Source: an uncultured SAR86 cluster bacterium (GTDB taxonomy: Bacteria; Pseudomonadota; Gammaproteobacteria; Magnimaribacterales; D2472). Taken from it: DNA of 41,995 nucleotides. The DNA is taken from contig CABYHU010000008.1 of NCBI GenBank assembly GCA_902518715.1, positions 1 to 41,995 on the forward strand, given 5' to 3'. The stretch's first letter is position 1, and each line of letters begins with the position of its first letter. Shown here in pieces: positions 23,697 to 31,663 of this stretch. Made by a program: the position numbers and the translations under genes. The notes beneath the pieces were generated by a model. It worked only from the letters and a program-made list of their open reading frames with translations, made no database searches and was not told the origin of the DNA.

Positions 23697-24109
23697 TGAG
23701 TGAATTTAAAGTCAGTATCGTTTCATCAAATGAAGAAATATTTTCAGGCACAGCTGATATGCTTTATGCAACTGGATCCCTTGGTGAGATAGGTATTGCC
23801 CCAGGTCACTCACCTCTTTTAACAGGGTTAATGCCTGGCCCAGTTAGGGTTTGCAATCAAGATAATGAAGAAACTTTCTTTTGCAGCGGAGGATTCATAG
23901 AAGTTCAACCAGATGTTGTAACAGTTTTATCAGATGTTGCTGAAAGAGCTGATAGTATGGACGAAGCAAAAGCTATTGCTGCAAAAGAGCAAGCAGAAAA
24001 AGATTTAGCAGATAACAAAGATAACGTTGATTTTGCTAAAGCTGCTTCTCAACTAGCAGAGGCAGCAGCAAGACTCAAAACTATTCAAAAACTTCGTAAA
24101 AAGATTTAG
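23696..24109 (+). CDS. atpC: ATP synthase F1 subunit epsilon
   Basis: 137 residues (E. coli 139). N-terminal beta sandwich with GEIGIAPGHSPLLTGLMPGPVR and a C-terminal helical hairpin rich in Ala/Lys that can inhibit rotation. Start shares one base with the atpD stop, so translation is probably coupled. Last gene of the atp operon. Confidence 0.96.
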
Positions 24110-24110
24110 C

Positions 24111-24128
24111 ATAGGTTAAAAGACCTAT
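24111..24128 (+). terminator. Small hairpin after atpC
   Basis: ATAGGT (24111-24116) pairs with ACCTAT (24123-24128) around a six-base loop, just after the atpC stop and 4 bases before the glmU start. No U tract follows, so it may be a weak terminator, a processing site, or chance. Confidence 0.25.
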
Positions 24129-24132
24129 TAAA

Positions 24133-25485
24133 TTGAATATTCACACAATTATATTAGCCGGCGGCAAAGGCACCAGAATGCTTTCTCAAAAAGCAAAAGT
24201 TCTACAAGCGCTTGGCGGAAGAACAATGCTCAATCATGTTTTGACAACCGCCAACAAAATTTCTAATAAAATTTCTGTGGTTGTAGGCTTTGATAAAGAG
24301 GGAGTCGAAGAAGAAATAAAAAAAATTGGTATTAATGCAAATACTTATCTTCAAAAAGAACAGATTGGCACAGCTGATGCCGTAAAAACAACATTAAAAG
24401 ACATAGATAAAAACGAAAAAATCCTAATATTGTATGGAGATGTCCCACTAATTAAAAAAGAAACTCTTGAAAAACTCTGTAACCAAGAATCTGATCTATC
24501 AATACTAACAACAAACTTAAAAAACCCGACAGGCTATGGCAGAGCGCTAAAGGATAAAGAAAATAATGTTCTTGGGATTATAGAAGAGAAGGATGCTGAC
24601 TTAGAACAAAAGAAAATAAAAGAAATTTTCACAGGAATTTTGGTTACTAAAGGTGGCGTATTAAAAAATTTTATTCCAGAGATAGACAACAATAACTCAG
24701 CCAAAGAATTTTATTTAACCGACTTAATTGGCATTGCTCACAAAAATGGGTTTAAAATTAATACATTAAGCTCTTCGAATGAGGAGACAGCCGGAGCGAA
24801 TAATCGCATAGAGCAAGAAGAGCTAGAGAAAACTTTAAGAATTATGAAATCAGAGGACTTATTGAAAAACGGAGCAACACTTTTGGATAAAAGCAGGGTT
24901 GACGTACGCGGAGAGGTTAAAATGGGATCTGATTGTGTGATAGATGTTAATGTAATTTTTGAAGGGCATGTTGAGCTTGGAAACAATGTTGAAATCGGAG
25001 CCAACACTATAATTTGCGACACAAAGATTGGCGATGATACAAAAATACTGCCATTTTCACATATAGTTGAATCAGAAATAGGATCAAAGTGTTTAATAGG
25101 CCCCTATGCAAGACTTAGAGAGGGAAGCGTTATTTTGGATGGAGCAAGAATAGGTAATTTTGTTGAAACAAAAAAGACAAGTCTAGGAAGAGACTCAAAA
25201 GCAAACCATTTTACCTACCTTGGAGATGCTGAAGTTGGAGACGAGGTTAACATTGGAGCAGGAACCATAACCTGTAATTACGATGGAAAAGACAAACACA
25301 AAACAAAGATTGGTGATAATTCTTTTATTGGCACCAACTCATCACTTGTTGCTCCTGTAACCATTGGGAAAAATGCTTATGTGGGAGCAGGGTCAACCAT
25401 TACAAAAGATATACCTGATAACGCTTTGGGTGTTGGAAGAGGCAAACAAAAAAACAAAGAGAATTGGTCAAAGACTAAGAAATAA
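24133..25485 (+). CDS. glmU: GlmU, bifunctional N-acetylglucosamine-1-phosphate uridyltransferase / glucosamine-1-phosphate acetyltransferase
   Basis: 450 residues (E. coli 456). Makes UDP-GlcNAc for peptidoglycan and LPS. N-terminal nucleotidyltransferase: LAGGKGTRM (usual LAAGKGTRM), QIGTADAV, LYGDVPL, TGYGR, GANNRIE. C-terminal left-handed beta helix with hexapeptide repeats from about 240, and the acetyltransferase site GPYARLREG, NFVETKK, NHFTYLGDAEVG and GAGTITCNYDG. TTG start, chosen because MNIHTIILAGGKG aligns with the family. glmS follows after 2 bases, putting consecutive pathway genes together. Confidence 0.97.
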   Translation: MNIHTIILAGGKGTRMLSQKAKVLQALGGRTMLNHVLTTANKISNKISVVVGFDKEGVEEEIKKIGINANTYLQKEQIGTADAVKTTLKDIDKNEKILILYGDVPLIKKETLEKLCNQESDLSILTTNLKNPTGYGRALKDKENNVLGIIEEKDADLEQKKIKEIFTGILVTKGGVLKNFIPEIDNNNSAKEFYLTDLIGIAHKNGFKINTLSSSNEETAGANNRIEQEELEKTLRIMKSEDLLKNGATLLDKSRVDVRGEVKMGSDCVIDVNVIFEGHVELGNNVEIGANTIICDTKIGDDTKILPFSHIVESEIGSKCLIGPYARLREGSVILDGARIGNFVETKKTSLGRDSKANHFTYLGDAEVGDEVNIGAGTITCNYDGKDKHKTKIGDNSFIGTNSSLVAPVTIGKNAYVGAGSTITKDIPDNALGVGRGKQKNKENWSKTKK

Positions 25486-25487
25486 TT

Positions 25488-27314
25488 ATGTGTGGAATCA
25501 TAGGGGCAACTTCATCTAGGAGTGTAGACAAGATCTTAATTAAAGGTCTTCATGCTATGGAGTACAGAGGATATGACTCAGCAGGCGTTGCTCTTAACCA
25601 AGACAATGAGATTTTTAGACTTAGATCATTAGGAAAGGTTTCATCCCTTGAAGAGTTAATGATCAAAAATAAGCCAAGAGCAAAGTCTGGCATAGCTCAT
25701 ACAAGATGGGCGACTCATGGGGCTCCATCAGAAGAAAATGCTCACCCTCACGGTTCACATAATGAAATCTATATTGTTCATAATGGAATAATTGAAAATC
25801 ATGATGAAATAAGAGATAGACTAAAAAGCAAAGGCTATGAAATTGCTTCTGAGACTGACTCCGAGCTTATAGCTCATTTAATACATTTTAATAAAACAGA
25901 CTCGTCTTCAACTCTTGAGGCCTTGATAAAAGCAACCAAAGAACTTAAAGGAGCTTTTTCAATAGCTGCAATATCATCTCAAGAAAAAGGCAAAATATAT
26001 GCAGCTAAACAAAAGAGCCCGCTATTGATCGGAAAAGGCATTGAAGAAAACTTTGTTGCATCAGACCCTCTAGCAATTGCTAATATAACTGAAAAATTTT
26101 ATCTTCTGGAAGATGGAGACTTTGCAGAAATTACAAAAAATGATATTAAAATTTTTAACAGCAATAAAGAACCAATTCATAGAGAAGAGACAAAAATAGA
26201 TGCTACACCAACTTCAACAAGCAAAGGCAACTATACACACTTCATGGAAAAAGAGATTTATGAGCAACCAGATGCGCTAGGAAATACCATAAATGGAAGG
26301 CTTGGTGAACACGATGTACTGGATAATATTTTTGGTTTGGGGTCGAGTGATGCATTCAAAAATGTAAAAAGGATTCAGTTTGTTGCATGTGGCACTAGTC
26401 TTCATGCAGCAAAAACCGCCAGAAAGTGGTTTGAGGACATATGTGAGATGCCTTGTTATATAGATTTTGCAAGTGAATACAGATATAGGAATCCAATTGT
26501 TGAGGACCACACTCTCTTTGTAACAATATCTCAATCCGGTGAGACAGCTGATACATTGGCCGCCTTAGAGTATGCTCGTGCTGAAAAGTATGTTGGCATT
26601 GTTACAATCTGCAATGTTCCAACAAGCACTATGGCAAGAAATGCTGATTGGAAAATATTCACTAATGCAGGTCCTGAAATAGGTGTTGCATCAACAAAAG
26701 CTTTCACAACCCAATTAGCTGCTTTATTAATGCTCACTTTGTCGATTGCTAAAAGCCAAGATAAAAATGCTAAAAAAAGAAAACAAGCAACACAGGAACT
26801 GAGAGAAACCCCAGCATTAGTTGATCAGGCTTTTAGCTTAAAAGAAAATATCTCTCAAATAACACAAAACATCTCTACTAAACACAATGCATTATTTTTA
26901 GGCAGGGGAATGTATTTTTCTATCGCGCAAGAGGGAGCATTAAAATTAAAAGAAATATCATATATTCATGCTGAAGCTTATCCAGCAGGGGAGTTAAAGC
27001 ATGGTCCTTTAGCCTTAGTTGATGAGCAAATACCAGTTATTGCTCTTGCGCCTGAGGATAGTCTAGTTGAGAAACTTTTATCAAACCTCGAGGAAGTAAA
27101 AGCAAGAGGCGGGACTCTGTATGTTTTTGGAAACACAAACTCAACTATTGAAGTAAAGAAGGGGAAATTTATCAATATGCCTGATTGCGGAGACTATAAT
27201 GCTCCAATTATTTACACCATACCACTTCAAATTCTTGCTTATGAAGTAGCATGCTTGAGGGGAACAGATCTAGATCAGCCACGAAATCTAGCTAAGTCAG
27301 TCACGGTTGAATAA
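25488..27314 (+). CDS. glmS: GlmS, glutamine-fructose-6-phosphate aminotransferase
   Basis: 608 residues (E. coli 609). Makes glucosamine-6-phosphate, the first step toward UDP-GlcNAc. The processed N-terminus MCGIIGA exposes nucleophile Cys2; the glutaminase domain has HTRWATHG and HNGIIENHD; two SIS domains contain ACGTSLHAA, SQSGETADT and the C-terminal end DQPRNLAKSVTVE is canonical. No glmS ribozyme was seen upstream, as expected outside Gram-positives. It marks the end of the conserved block. Confidence 0.97.
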   Translation: MCGIIGATSSRSVDKILIKGLHAMEYRGYDSAGVALNQDNEIFRLRSLGKVSSLEELMIKNKPRAKSGIAHTRWATHGAPSEENAHPHGSHNEIYIVHNGIIENHDEIRDRLKSKGYEIASETDSELIAHLIHFNKTDSSSTLEALIKATKELKGAFSIAAISSQEKGKIYAAKQKSPLLIGKGIEENFVASDPLAIANITEKFYLLEDGDFAEITKNDIKIFNSNKEPIHREETKIDATPTSTSKGNYTHFMEKEIYEQPDALGNTINGRLGEHDVLDNIFGLGSSDAFKNVKRIQFVACGTSLHAAKTARKWFEDICEMPCYIDFASEYRYRNPIVEDHTLFVTISQSGETADTLAALEYARAEKYVGIVTICNVPTSTMARNADWKIFTNAGPEIGVASTKAFTTQLAALLMLTLSIAKSQDKNAKKRKQATQELRETPALVDQAFSLKENISQITQNISTKHNALFLGRGMYFSIAQEGALKLKEISYIHAEAYPAGELKHGPLALVDEQIPVIALAPEDSLVEKLLSNLEEVKARGGTLYVFGNTNSTIEVKKGKFINMPDCGDYNAPIIYTIPLQILAYEVACLRGTDLDQPRNLAKSVTVE

Positions 27315-27316
27315 TC

Positions 27317-27673
27317 TTGAGTGCAGAATTGAAACTCTCCAATCTTAGTGAAGATGAAATTCTTAGTATAGTAGAACCGATTATGGATAGTTGTTTGGAG
27401 GGTTCCAATGAGGGTGACCATAAAAAGCATACAAAGGATTTCACAGATAGAATGAAGTCCATAGTTACACCTGAAGAACTCAAAAGACAGTTATCAATTG
27501 AACCAAATATTTTTTGGACTAAAAGAGAGTTTGTGTGTTTATTTCGAAGAAGCGACTCAGTTGGAATTGTTTGGAAACAAAAAACTTCTTCAAGCAATGA
27601 CGAATTGATCAATCAAGCAATTTTTAAGGAAGAAGAGGGCAAAATTCTTATCGATCATTGCATGATATGTTGA
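27317..27673 (+). CDS. Hypothetical protein, 118 residues
   Basis: I do not recognise this family. TTG start 2 bases after glmS, so probably read through from glmS. The sequence is soluble, acidic at first (SNLSEDEILSIVEPIMDS), has a central EELKRQLSIEPNIFWTKREFVCLFRR and ends with HCMIC. The alternating charged strands could fit a small alpha/beta fold such as an NTF2-like protein, but that is a guess. No signal peptide or membrane segment. Confidence 0.6.
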   Translation: MSAELKLSNLSEDEILSIVEPIMDSCLEGSNEGDHKKHTKDFTDRMKSIVTPEELKRQLSIEPNIFWTKREFVCLFRRSDSVGIVWKQKTSSSNDELINQAIFKEEEGKILIDHCMIC

Positions 27674-27744
27674 TTTTTTATGAACAAAAAAGAAATTGAA
27701 TTTTATTTGAAGTTTCACAAAGGGTTCAGAAAAAACTATACTCT

Positions 27745-27800
27745 TAATTCTGCACTCAAATCTAATTTGTTGCTGTCGAGTAGACAGAACTGTCCACTTT
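27745..27800 (+). repeat. Dispersed short repeat, copy A
   Basis: TCAAATCTAAT (27756-27766) is identical to copy B and is followed by the core ending GTCGAGTAG (27775-27783). It lies in the 170-bp gap after the 118-residue gene. The left flank (CTGCAC) and right flank (CAGAACTGTCC) differ from copy B, so this copy is partly decayed. Confidence 0.5.
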
Positions 27801-27842
27801 TACAAGATTGTGGATATTAAATATTAGTGATAAAACATAAAA

Positions 27843-28229
27843 ATGAATAGAAAGTTCGTTTATTACATTATTTTTGCTATTTCTTTTTTGCTTTTTTCTA
27901 TAGTCCAGGATTACATAAGACCAAATTATGATGGTGCTAATGAAATAATAATTTATCTTCTTGGGGTTGCTCCAAATTTCTTGCCAGGAATTGGATTGCC
28001 TGCTCTGTTATATGTAGTAATTCCAGAAGTATCCAAACCTAATTCATCTTTATTTAAAAATCGACTCTATTGGTCAGTAGGAATCTCCATATCGGGATTA
28101 ATTGCCAATGAGTTCATTACAATTTTTACACCTGGAAGAGGTGTCTTCGATTGGAATGATATTCTATGGACTATAATTGGAGCGGGTTTATTTATATTGA
28201 TACACAGAAAGTTAAGATTTGATTCATGA
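27843..28229 (+). CDS. Hypothetical membrane protein, four predicted spans
   Basis: 128 residues, not recognised. Hydrophobic spans at about 5-23, 34-60, 76-96 and 105-122, ending with a short basic tail HRKLRFDS. The N-terminal KF-YY-I start and lack of a cleavage site suggest an inner-membrane protein with both ends inside. The stop overlaps the next gene by 4 bases (ATGA), so the pair is a translationally coupled unit. Confidence 0.65.
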   Translation: MNRKFVYYIIFAISFLLFSIVQDYIRPNYDGANEIIIYLLGVAPNFLPGIGLPALLYVVIPEVSKPNSSLFKNRLYWSVGISISGLIANEFITIFTPGRGVFDWNDILWTIIGAGLFILIHRKLRFDS

Positions 28230-28420
28230 TTTGTATTAAAACAGAAATACCAAAAGAAATTTGTGAAATAGATGATGAGTTAAAAGCAATTTATCATTCA
28301 CATGACACCGTTTGCATTTGGGTTTTCAAATCTAGAGAAGATAGAAATACTTTTATGAATGATACCGTTGGTATGAAGAAAGAAGAGAGAGAAAAACACT
28401 ATTTAGATAATTATGGATAA
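28226..28420 (+). CDS. Hypothetical small protein, 64 residues
   Basis: Not recognised. Soluble, acidic/mixed charge, with MICIKTEIPKEICEIDDELKA and a C-terminal KKEEREKHYLDNYG helix. Starts with ATG inside the last 4 bases of the membrane protein gene upstream. Copy B of the repeat begins directly after its stop. It might be the partner of the membrane protein, which is inference from overlap alone. Confidence 0.55.
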   Translation: MICIKTEIPKEICEIDDELKAIYHSHDTVCIWVFKSREDRNTFMNDTVGMKKEEREKHYLDNYG

Positions 28421-28422
28421 AA

Positions 28423-28481
28423 ATCAAATCACTGTTCAAATCTAATCAGTCACGGTGGAGTAGTTTTGAACAGCGATTTAG
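28423..28481 (+). repeat. Dispersed short repeat, copy B (complete hairpin)
   Basis: AAATCACTGTTCAAA (28426-28440) and TTTGAACAGCGATTT (28465-28479) are inverted arms of 15 bases with one mismatch. The 24-base loop holds the family core TCAGTCACGGTGGAGTAG (28446-28463). It fills the gap between the 64-residue gene and the lipoprotein gene. The clearest copy of the family. Confidence 0.65.
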
Positions 28482-28493
28482 AAGTAGAAAACT

Positions 28494-28952
28494 ATGCAAA
28501 CTAAGGGTTTATTTTTTTTTCTATTACTATTTGTTTTATCCTCATGCGTTTCCAATACTATCAATGTAAAACCTGATGCTGAAGAGTACTTACAGTTAGT
28601 CAATACGCCTGTATATGTAAAAAGGTCATCTGATACAGATCTATATGCTTTTGAGAATGAGCTAGATGAATGTATAAAAACATCTAACAATAGAGCAAAT
28701 AGATCTTCAAAAGTTGGTATTGGTTTTGGATCTTATTTAGCATTAGGCGGACTTTATACAATTGCAACTGCAAGTGGAGTTTTTGCGCCTATTTATGTTG
28801 CAGCAGGAGCTGTGGGAGGTGTCTTAGGAGGTTCAACAATTTTTGTTACAAATGCAACAAAGGAGTTTAGAGAATATTCTGGTCTTGAGAAATGCCTTGA
28901 AAAAAAAGGGCATGATGTAATTTTTTATGATGCTAAAAAATCAAAAGAATAA
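28494..28952 (+). CDS. Putative lipoprotein with glycine-rich hydrophobic segment
   Basis: 152 residues. Signal sequence LFFFLLLFVLSSC with a lipobox LSSC, giving a lipidated Cys18, so an outer- or inner-membrane lipoprotein. A long Gly/Ala-rich hydrophobic part (about 74-118, GIGFGSYLALGG, AAGAVGGVLGG) is like glycine-zipper membrane segments. Two further cysteines (DECIK and EKCLE) could pair. No named family recognised. It lies between repeat copies B and C, like a self-contained cassette. Confidence 0.7.
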   Translation: MQTKGLFFFLLLFVLSSCVSNTINVKPDAEEYLQLVNTPVYVKRSSDTDLYAFENELDECIKTSNNRANRSSKVGIGFGSYLALGGLYTIATASGVFAPIYVAAGAVGGVLGGSTIFVTNATKEFREYSGLEKCLEKKGHDVIFYDAKKSKE

Positions 28953-28959
28953 ATAGTGT

Positions 28960-29010
28960 TAGAATCAAATCACTGTTTAAAAATAGTCAGTTACTGTCGA
29001 ATAGATTTAA
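28960..29010 (+). repeat. Dispersed short repeat, copy C
   Basis: AATCAAATCACTGTT (28963-28977) is identical to the left arm of copy B, and GTCAGTTACTGTCGAATAG (28986-29004) matches the core. The right arm is lost where the end of the leftward gene at 29007 begins, as if another segment had joined within the repeat. Confidence 0.6.
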
Positions 29011-29690
29011 CCCAACTCTGCAATTAGTGGCGAGTGATCGCTATAACTAATCCACTCAGTATAAGAACCCACCTTTAATTCCAAAGGGTTTAGATTCTTA
29101 GAGTAAATATAATCAATGTGATATTTTTTTGACTCTTTTTTTGTATGGAAAAAAGTGGCGTAAGATTCTTTTCCAAAACCTTCATCTTTTAGTTTGTGGT
29201 AATTGCTTACAAAACCCAAGTCCACAAAATGATCATTTATATTATTGAAATTATTATCATTACCTTTTTTATCCCAGATTATTGAGTTATTAAAATCTCC
29301 AGCAACAATACACCTTTCATCATTATCACCAAACCAATCTCTATAGAAATTAATTGCATCAATAGTGTTGCCGCTTACCTCGGAACCAAATTTACTTGCT
29401 CTATGATTAAACGACCAAACACCAAGCAACTTCAGATCATCTGATCTAATAGGAAGAAAATTTATAAGATCTTTGTTATGAGTTTCATCAACAAAGAAAT
29501 CATTTTTCTTAGTTAAGACACCCAAACCCTTATTTTCATTTCTTCCAGTCCAAAAGTATTTATAGTTAGGAAAGAAATCAGATTTAAGTTTCTCACACTC
29601 TTGAATAAAGCAAATATCAGGACCATAAGAATCTATTAATTCAAATTTTTCTTTAAATTTCAGATTACAGTTCCAAGATATGATTTTCAT
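29007..29690 (-). CDS. Endonuclease/exonuclease/phosphatase (EEP) family protein, copy 1
   Basis: 227 residues with all EEP-fold landmarks: MKIISWNCN, IQECE (metal-binding Glu), VAGDFNNS, HIDYIYSK and the terminal SDHSPLIAEL with catalytic Asp-His. The family covers DNases, phosphodiesterases and phosphatases, and the substrate cannot be read from sequence. No signal peptide, so cytoplasmic. Its ATG overlaps the stop of the paralogue upstream by 4 bases (ATGA), so the two are co-expressed. They run opposite to all neighbouring genes. Confidence 0.8.
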   Translation of the reverse strand: MKIISWNCNLKFKEKFELIDSYGPDICFIQECEKLKSDFFPNYKYFWTGRNENKGLGVLTKKNDFFVDETHNKDLINFLPIRSDDLKLLGVWSFNHRASKFGSEVSGNTIDAINFYRDWFGDNDERCIVAGDFNNSIIWDKKGNDNNFNNINDHFVDLGFVSNYHKLKDEGFGKESYATFFHTKKESKKYHIDYIYSKNLNPLELKVGSYTEWISYSDHSPLIAELG

Positions 29691-30499
29691 AAGTTAAGTT
29701 CAGCAATCAATGGCGAGTGATCGCTGATTTTTCTTGTTCTAGGTTCTTGATCATAAAACACATCATCAACTCTCATACTAGATGTACAGAAAATATGATC
29801 ATATCTTCTGCCAATCCCTTTATTTGTAAACCAACTAAAAGACTCTTTCTCATATCCATGTTTAGATCTAAATACATCCTTCATATCTAAATCTGTATGA
29901 TTTTCAATAATGTTTCTTTCAGCAAGATCCCATCTTTCACCAGTACACTCATCCTTCCACTTGGGATTAACAGCAATTCTTACTTTTCCCCTTGAGTTTA
30001 CTTTTTGACTCCAGGTTATAACTACACCAGACATCAACTCTTGTTTTGGAGAATTAAAGTCACCAGTCAATATCATATTCTTAACATTCCTTTGTGATAG
30101 AAATTTATACAGACCTTCAAAATGCTCAACTTTAATAACTCCATTCGATGACCCTGGTGGAACATGGGTAGTGTGAACTTCATAATCCTGTATAGAACAA
30201 GATAAAACCCTTTCAGGAAAAGGAACTGGAGCAAACTCCTCTATATTAACAATAGGACTTTTAGATATTATTATTTGACCATATTTTCTTTTATTCACTA
30301 ATACAGACTTATCTTTAACGAAGTCGAAAGAACATATAACACTCTCATTGGCAAAATAGTCTTTTATAAAACCCTCTGAACCTAAAAGAACTTCTTGAAG
30401 TGTGATTATGTCAAAGTCTCCTTTTCTCAAATAATCACACTGTTCATTCAAATCTCGTTTGTTTGTTCGTGAATTTAAATTCCAAGTTATAACCTTCAT
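29687..30499 (-). CDS. Endonuclease/exonuclease/phosphatase (EEP) family protein, copy 2
   Basis: 270 residues. MKVITWNLN, TLQEV, LTGDFNSP, RYDHIF and SDHSPLIAELNL are the EEP metal and catalytic motifs; all are intact. It shares the general plan and the SDHSPLIAEL ending with copy 1 but the middles differ, so this is an old duplication rather than a recent one. First gene of the leftward pair; divergent from the DUF6994-like gene with a 32-bp gap that must hold both promoters. Role unknown; no toxin, restriction or secretion partner is seen. Confidence 0.8.
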   Translation of the reverse strand: MKVITWNLNSRTNKRDLNEQCDYLRKGDFDIITLQEVLLGSEGFIKDYFANESVICSFDFVKDKSVLVNKRKYGQIIISKSPIVNIEEFAPVPFPERVLSCSIQDYEVHTTHVPPGSSNGVIKVEHFEGLYKFLSQRNVKNMILTGDFNSPKQELMSGVVITWSQKVNSRGKVRIAVNPKWKDECTGERWDLAERNIIENHTDLDMKDVFRSKHGYEKESFSWFTNKGIGRRYDHIFCTSSMRVDDVFYDQEPRTRKISDHSPLIAELNL

Positions 30500-30531
30500 T
30501 CAATTATTTTAACTTATGCCATAATCCAATA

Positions 30532-31230
30532 ATGACAGAAATAGATATTCATTTTGATGTATATTCGGACACACCAAAAGGTAAAGATCCTGATGCCAAT
30601 AGTCCTACACTAAGAAAATTTCATAGAAAGTTGTGGAGTAAAGATCTTCCAAGTGGAAAAAGTTTTGATCTAGACTTAACTGTTCCCAAACTCTTACATC
30701 ACAAATCTGAATTAGGAGAGTTCACACTTTCAAGCGATTCGATTTGTCATACTTACAGTACTACTAAAAAAATGAAAGAAATAGTTGATCAAGTGGCAAC
30801 AACGGAAATAAATCATTTCTTTAAAACTGCTAGCACAATTGGCGGATACATAATTTTTCCAGCAAACAGGGTTGATAACAAAATGACCATAAATGGGGCA
30901 AGAGGATTGAATAGGAATATTAAAGACAGATTTGACCTTACTTTGCTTTGTATTAAAAACTTTTATGAAGGAAAAGACAGTCCGCTCAACAATGTTTTCG
31001 AAAGATATAAAGATTTTTTTTCTTTGTTTGGTCACTTTGAGGGATACACTAACTTTTTCTTACTAAATGATTTGGTAAAAGATGACTCATCCATTAATTT
31101 TTTCATACCATTTAATGGTTTTGAGAACAGTCCTCTACCTAGCAATATCGAGGAGTATTTGATTTATAAAGAAAATGTTGAAGATTTTATTAAGAAGAGG
31201 AATGATAAGATAACAAATGAATATAAATGA
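30532..31230 (+). CDS. DUF6994-like protein
   Basis: 232 residues. The pattern FDVYSDTPKGKDPDANSPTLRKFHRKLWSKDLPSGK, then SELGEFTLSSDSI, IGGYIIFPANRV with TINGARGLNRNIKDRFDLTLLCI and a final NFFIPFNGFENSPLPSNIEEY is one I associate with a widespread bacterial family of unknown function (DUF6994). The name is from memory and moderately sure. Cytoplasmic, no membrane segment. Divergent from the EEP pair; a repeat remnant follows the stop. Confidence 0.65.
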   Translation: MTEIDIHFDVYSDTPKGKDPDANSPTLRKFHRKLWSKDLPSGKSFDLDLTVPKLLHHKSELGEFTLSSDSICHTYSTTKKMKEIVDQVATTEINHFFKTASTIGGYIIFPANRVDNKMTINGARGLNRNIKDRFDLTLLCIKNFYEGKDSPLNNVFERYKDFFSLFGHFEGYTNFFLLNDLVKDDSSINFFIPFNGFENSPLPSNIEEYLIYKENVEDFIKKRNDKITNEYK

Positions 31231-31240
31231 GGGTCGGGTT

Positions 31241-31260
31241 AATTCCACTCTTTTACCGCT
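31241..31260 (+). repeat. Dispersed short repeat, possible remnant
   Basis: ACTCTTTTACCG (31247-31258) matches ACTCTGTTACCG of the copy at 31511 in 11 of 12 bases, but the GTGGAGTAG half is missing. It lies in the 36-bp gap after the DUF6994-like gene. Doubtful on its own; noted because of its position. Confidence 0.25.
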
Positions 31261-31266
31261 TAATAA

Positions 31267-31497
31267 ATGAATGAAAGTATAAAAAAGTTTTTTAAAAATG
31301 AGAGTTTGTTGATGAAGACATTCCCTTGGACAATAAATCTGACCAACATTTTCTTTTTATTTCTTGTCTTTTTTCCACCTATTTTTGTAAATGACCTTTT
31401 GCTGGAAATAACTCTTTATTTCTTAGCTTTAGGGTCTTGGGCGATTTACTACATTTTCTTTTTACGAGAAAAACTACTTAAAAAACTAAATGATTAA
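31267..31497 (+). CDS. Hypothetical small membrane protein, 76 residues
   Basis: Not recognised. Two membrane spans (about 24-42 and 46-66) between a charged N-terminus (MNESIKKFFKNE) and a basic tail (REKLLKKLND). Such hairpin proteins occur as holin-like, toxin-like or accessory membrane proteins; nothing here decides between them. Repeat copy D begins right after its stop. Confidence 0.5.
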   Translation: MNESIKKFFKNESLLMKTFPWTINLTNIFFLFLVFFPPIFVNDLLLEITLYFLALGSWAIYYIFFLREKLLKKLND

Positions 31498-31499
31498 TG

Positions 31500-31552
31500 T
31501 TGCTAAGGATACTCTGTTACCGTGGAGTAGAAGGAAATAGAGAACAGCAATT
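31500..31552 (+). repeat. Dispersed short repeat, copy D
   Basis: CTCTGTTACCGTGGAGTAG (31512-31530) is the core and GAACAGCAATT (31542-31552) corresponds to the right arm GAACAGCGATT of copy B. The left arm is not conserved. It ends against the start of the 36-residue open frame at 31553. Confidence 0.5.
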
Positions 31553-31663
31553 ATGGAATTTTGGGATAATATTAGTAAAGTACTTGACGTAATAACTGTC
31601 TTTATAGTGATTGTAATATTATTTAAAATTTCTAAAAAACTTTTTAAAAATAATGGTGATTAA
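31553..31663 (+). CDS. Possible 36-residue single-span membrane peptide
   Basis: MEFWDNISKVLDVITVFIVI begins the frame; one membrane helix (about 10-25) is followed by a basic tail KISKKLFKNNGD. The stop TAA is directly followed by the ATG of the next gene at 31664, the tight spacing seen for true genes throughout this window. Too short for certainty, and no Shine-Dalgarno is obvious. Confidence 0.4.
   Translation: MEFWDNISKVLDVITVFIVIVILFKISKKLFKNNGD

Noticed and set aside
27680-27820. 46-residue open frame after the 118-residue gene
   Set aside because: Repeat copy A lies inside its 3' half, the composition is unremarkable and no ribosome binding site is seen. The frame cannot be excluded, but is not supported.
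29007-31230. EEP pair plus DUF6994-like gene as an antiphage defence system
   Set aside because: No sensor, helicase, restriction, toxin-antitoxin or known defence component is present; only nuclease-fold motifs would support it.
27745-31552. Integron attC array reading of the dispersed repeats
   Set aside because: The GTTRRRY and RYYYAAC boxes that define attC are absent from the best copies, and no integrase gene is in the window.
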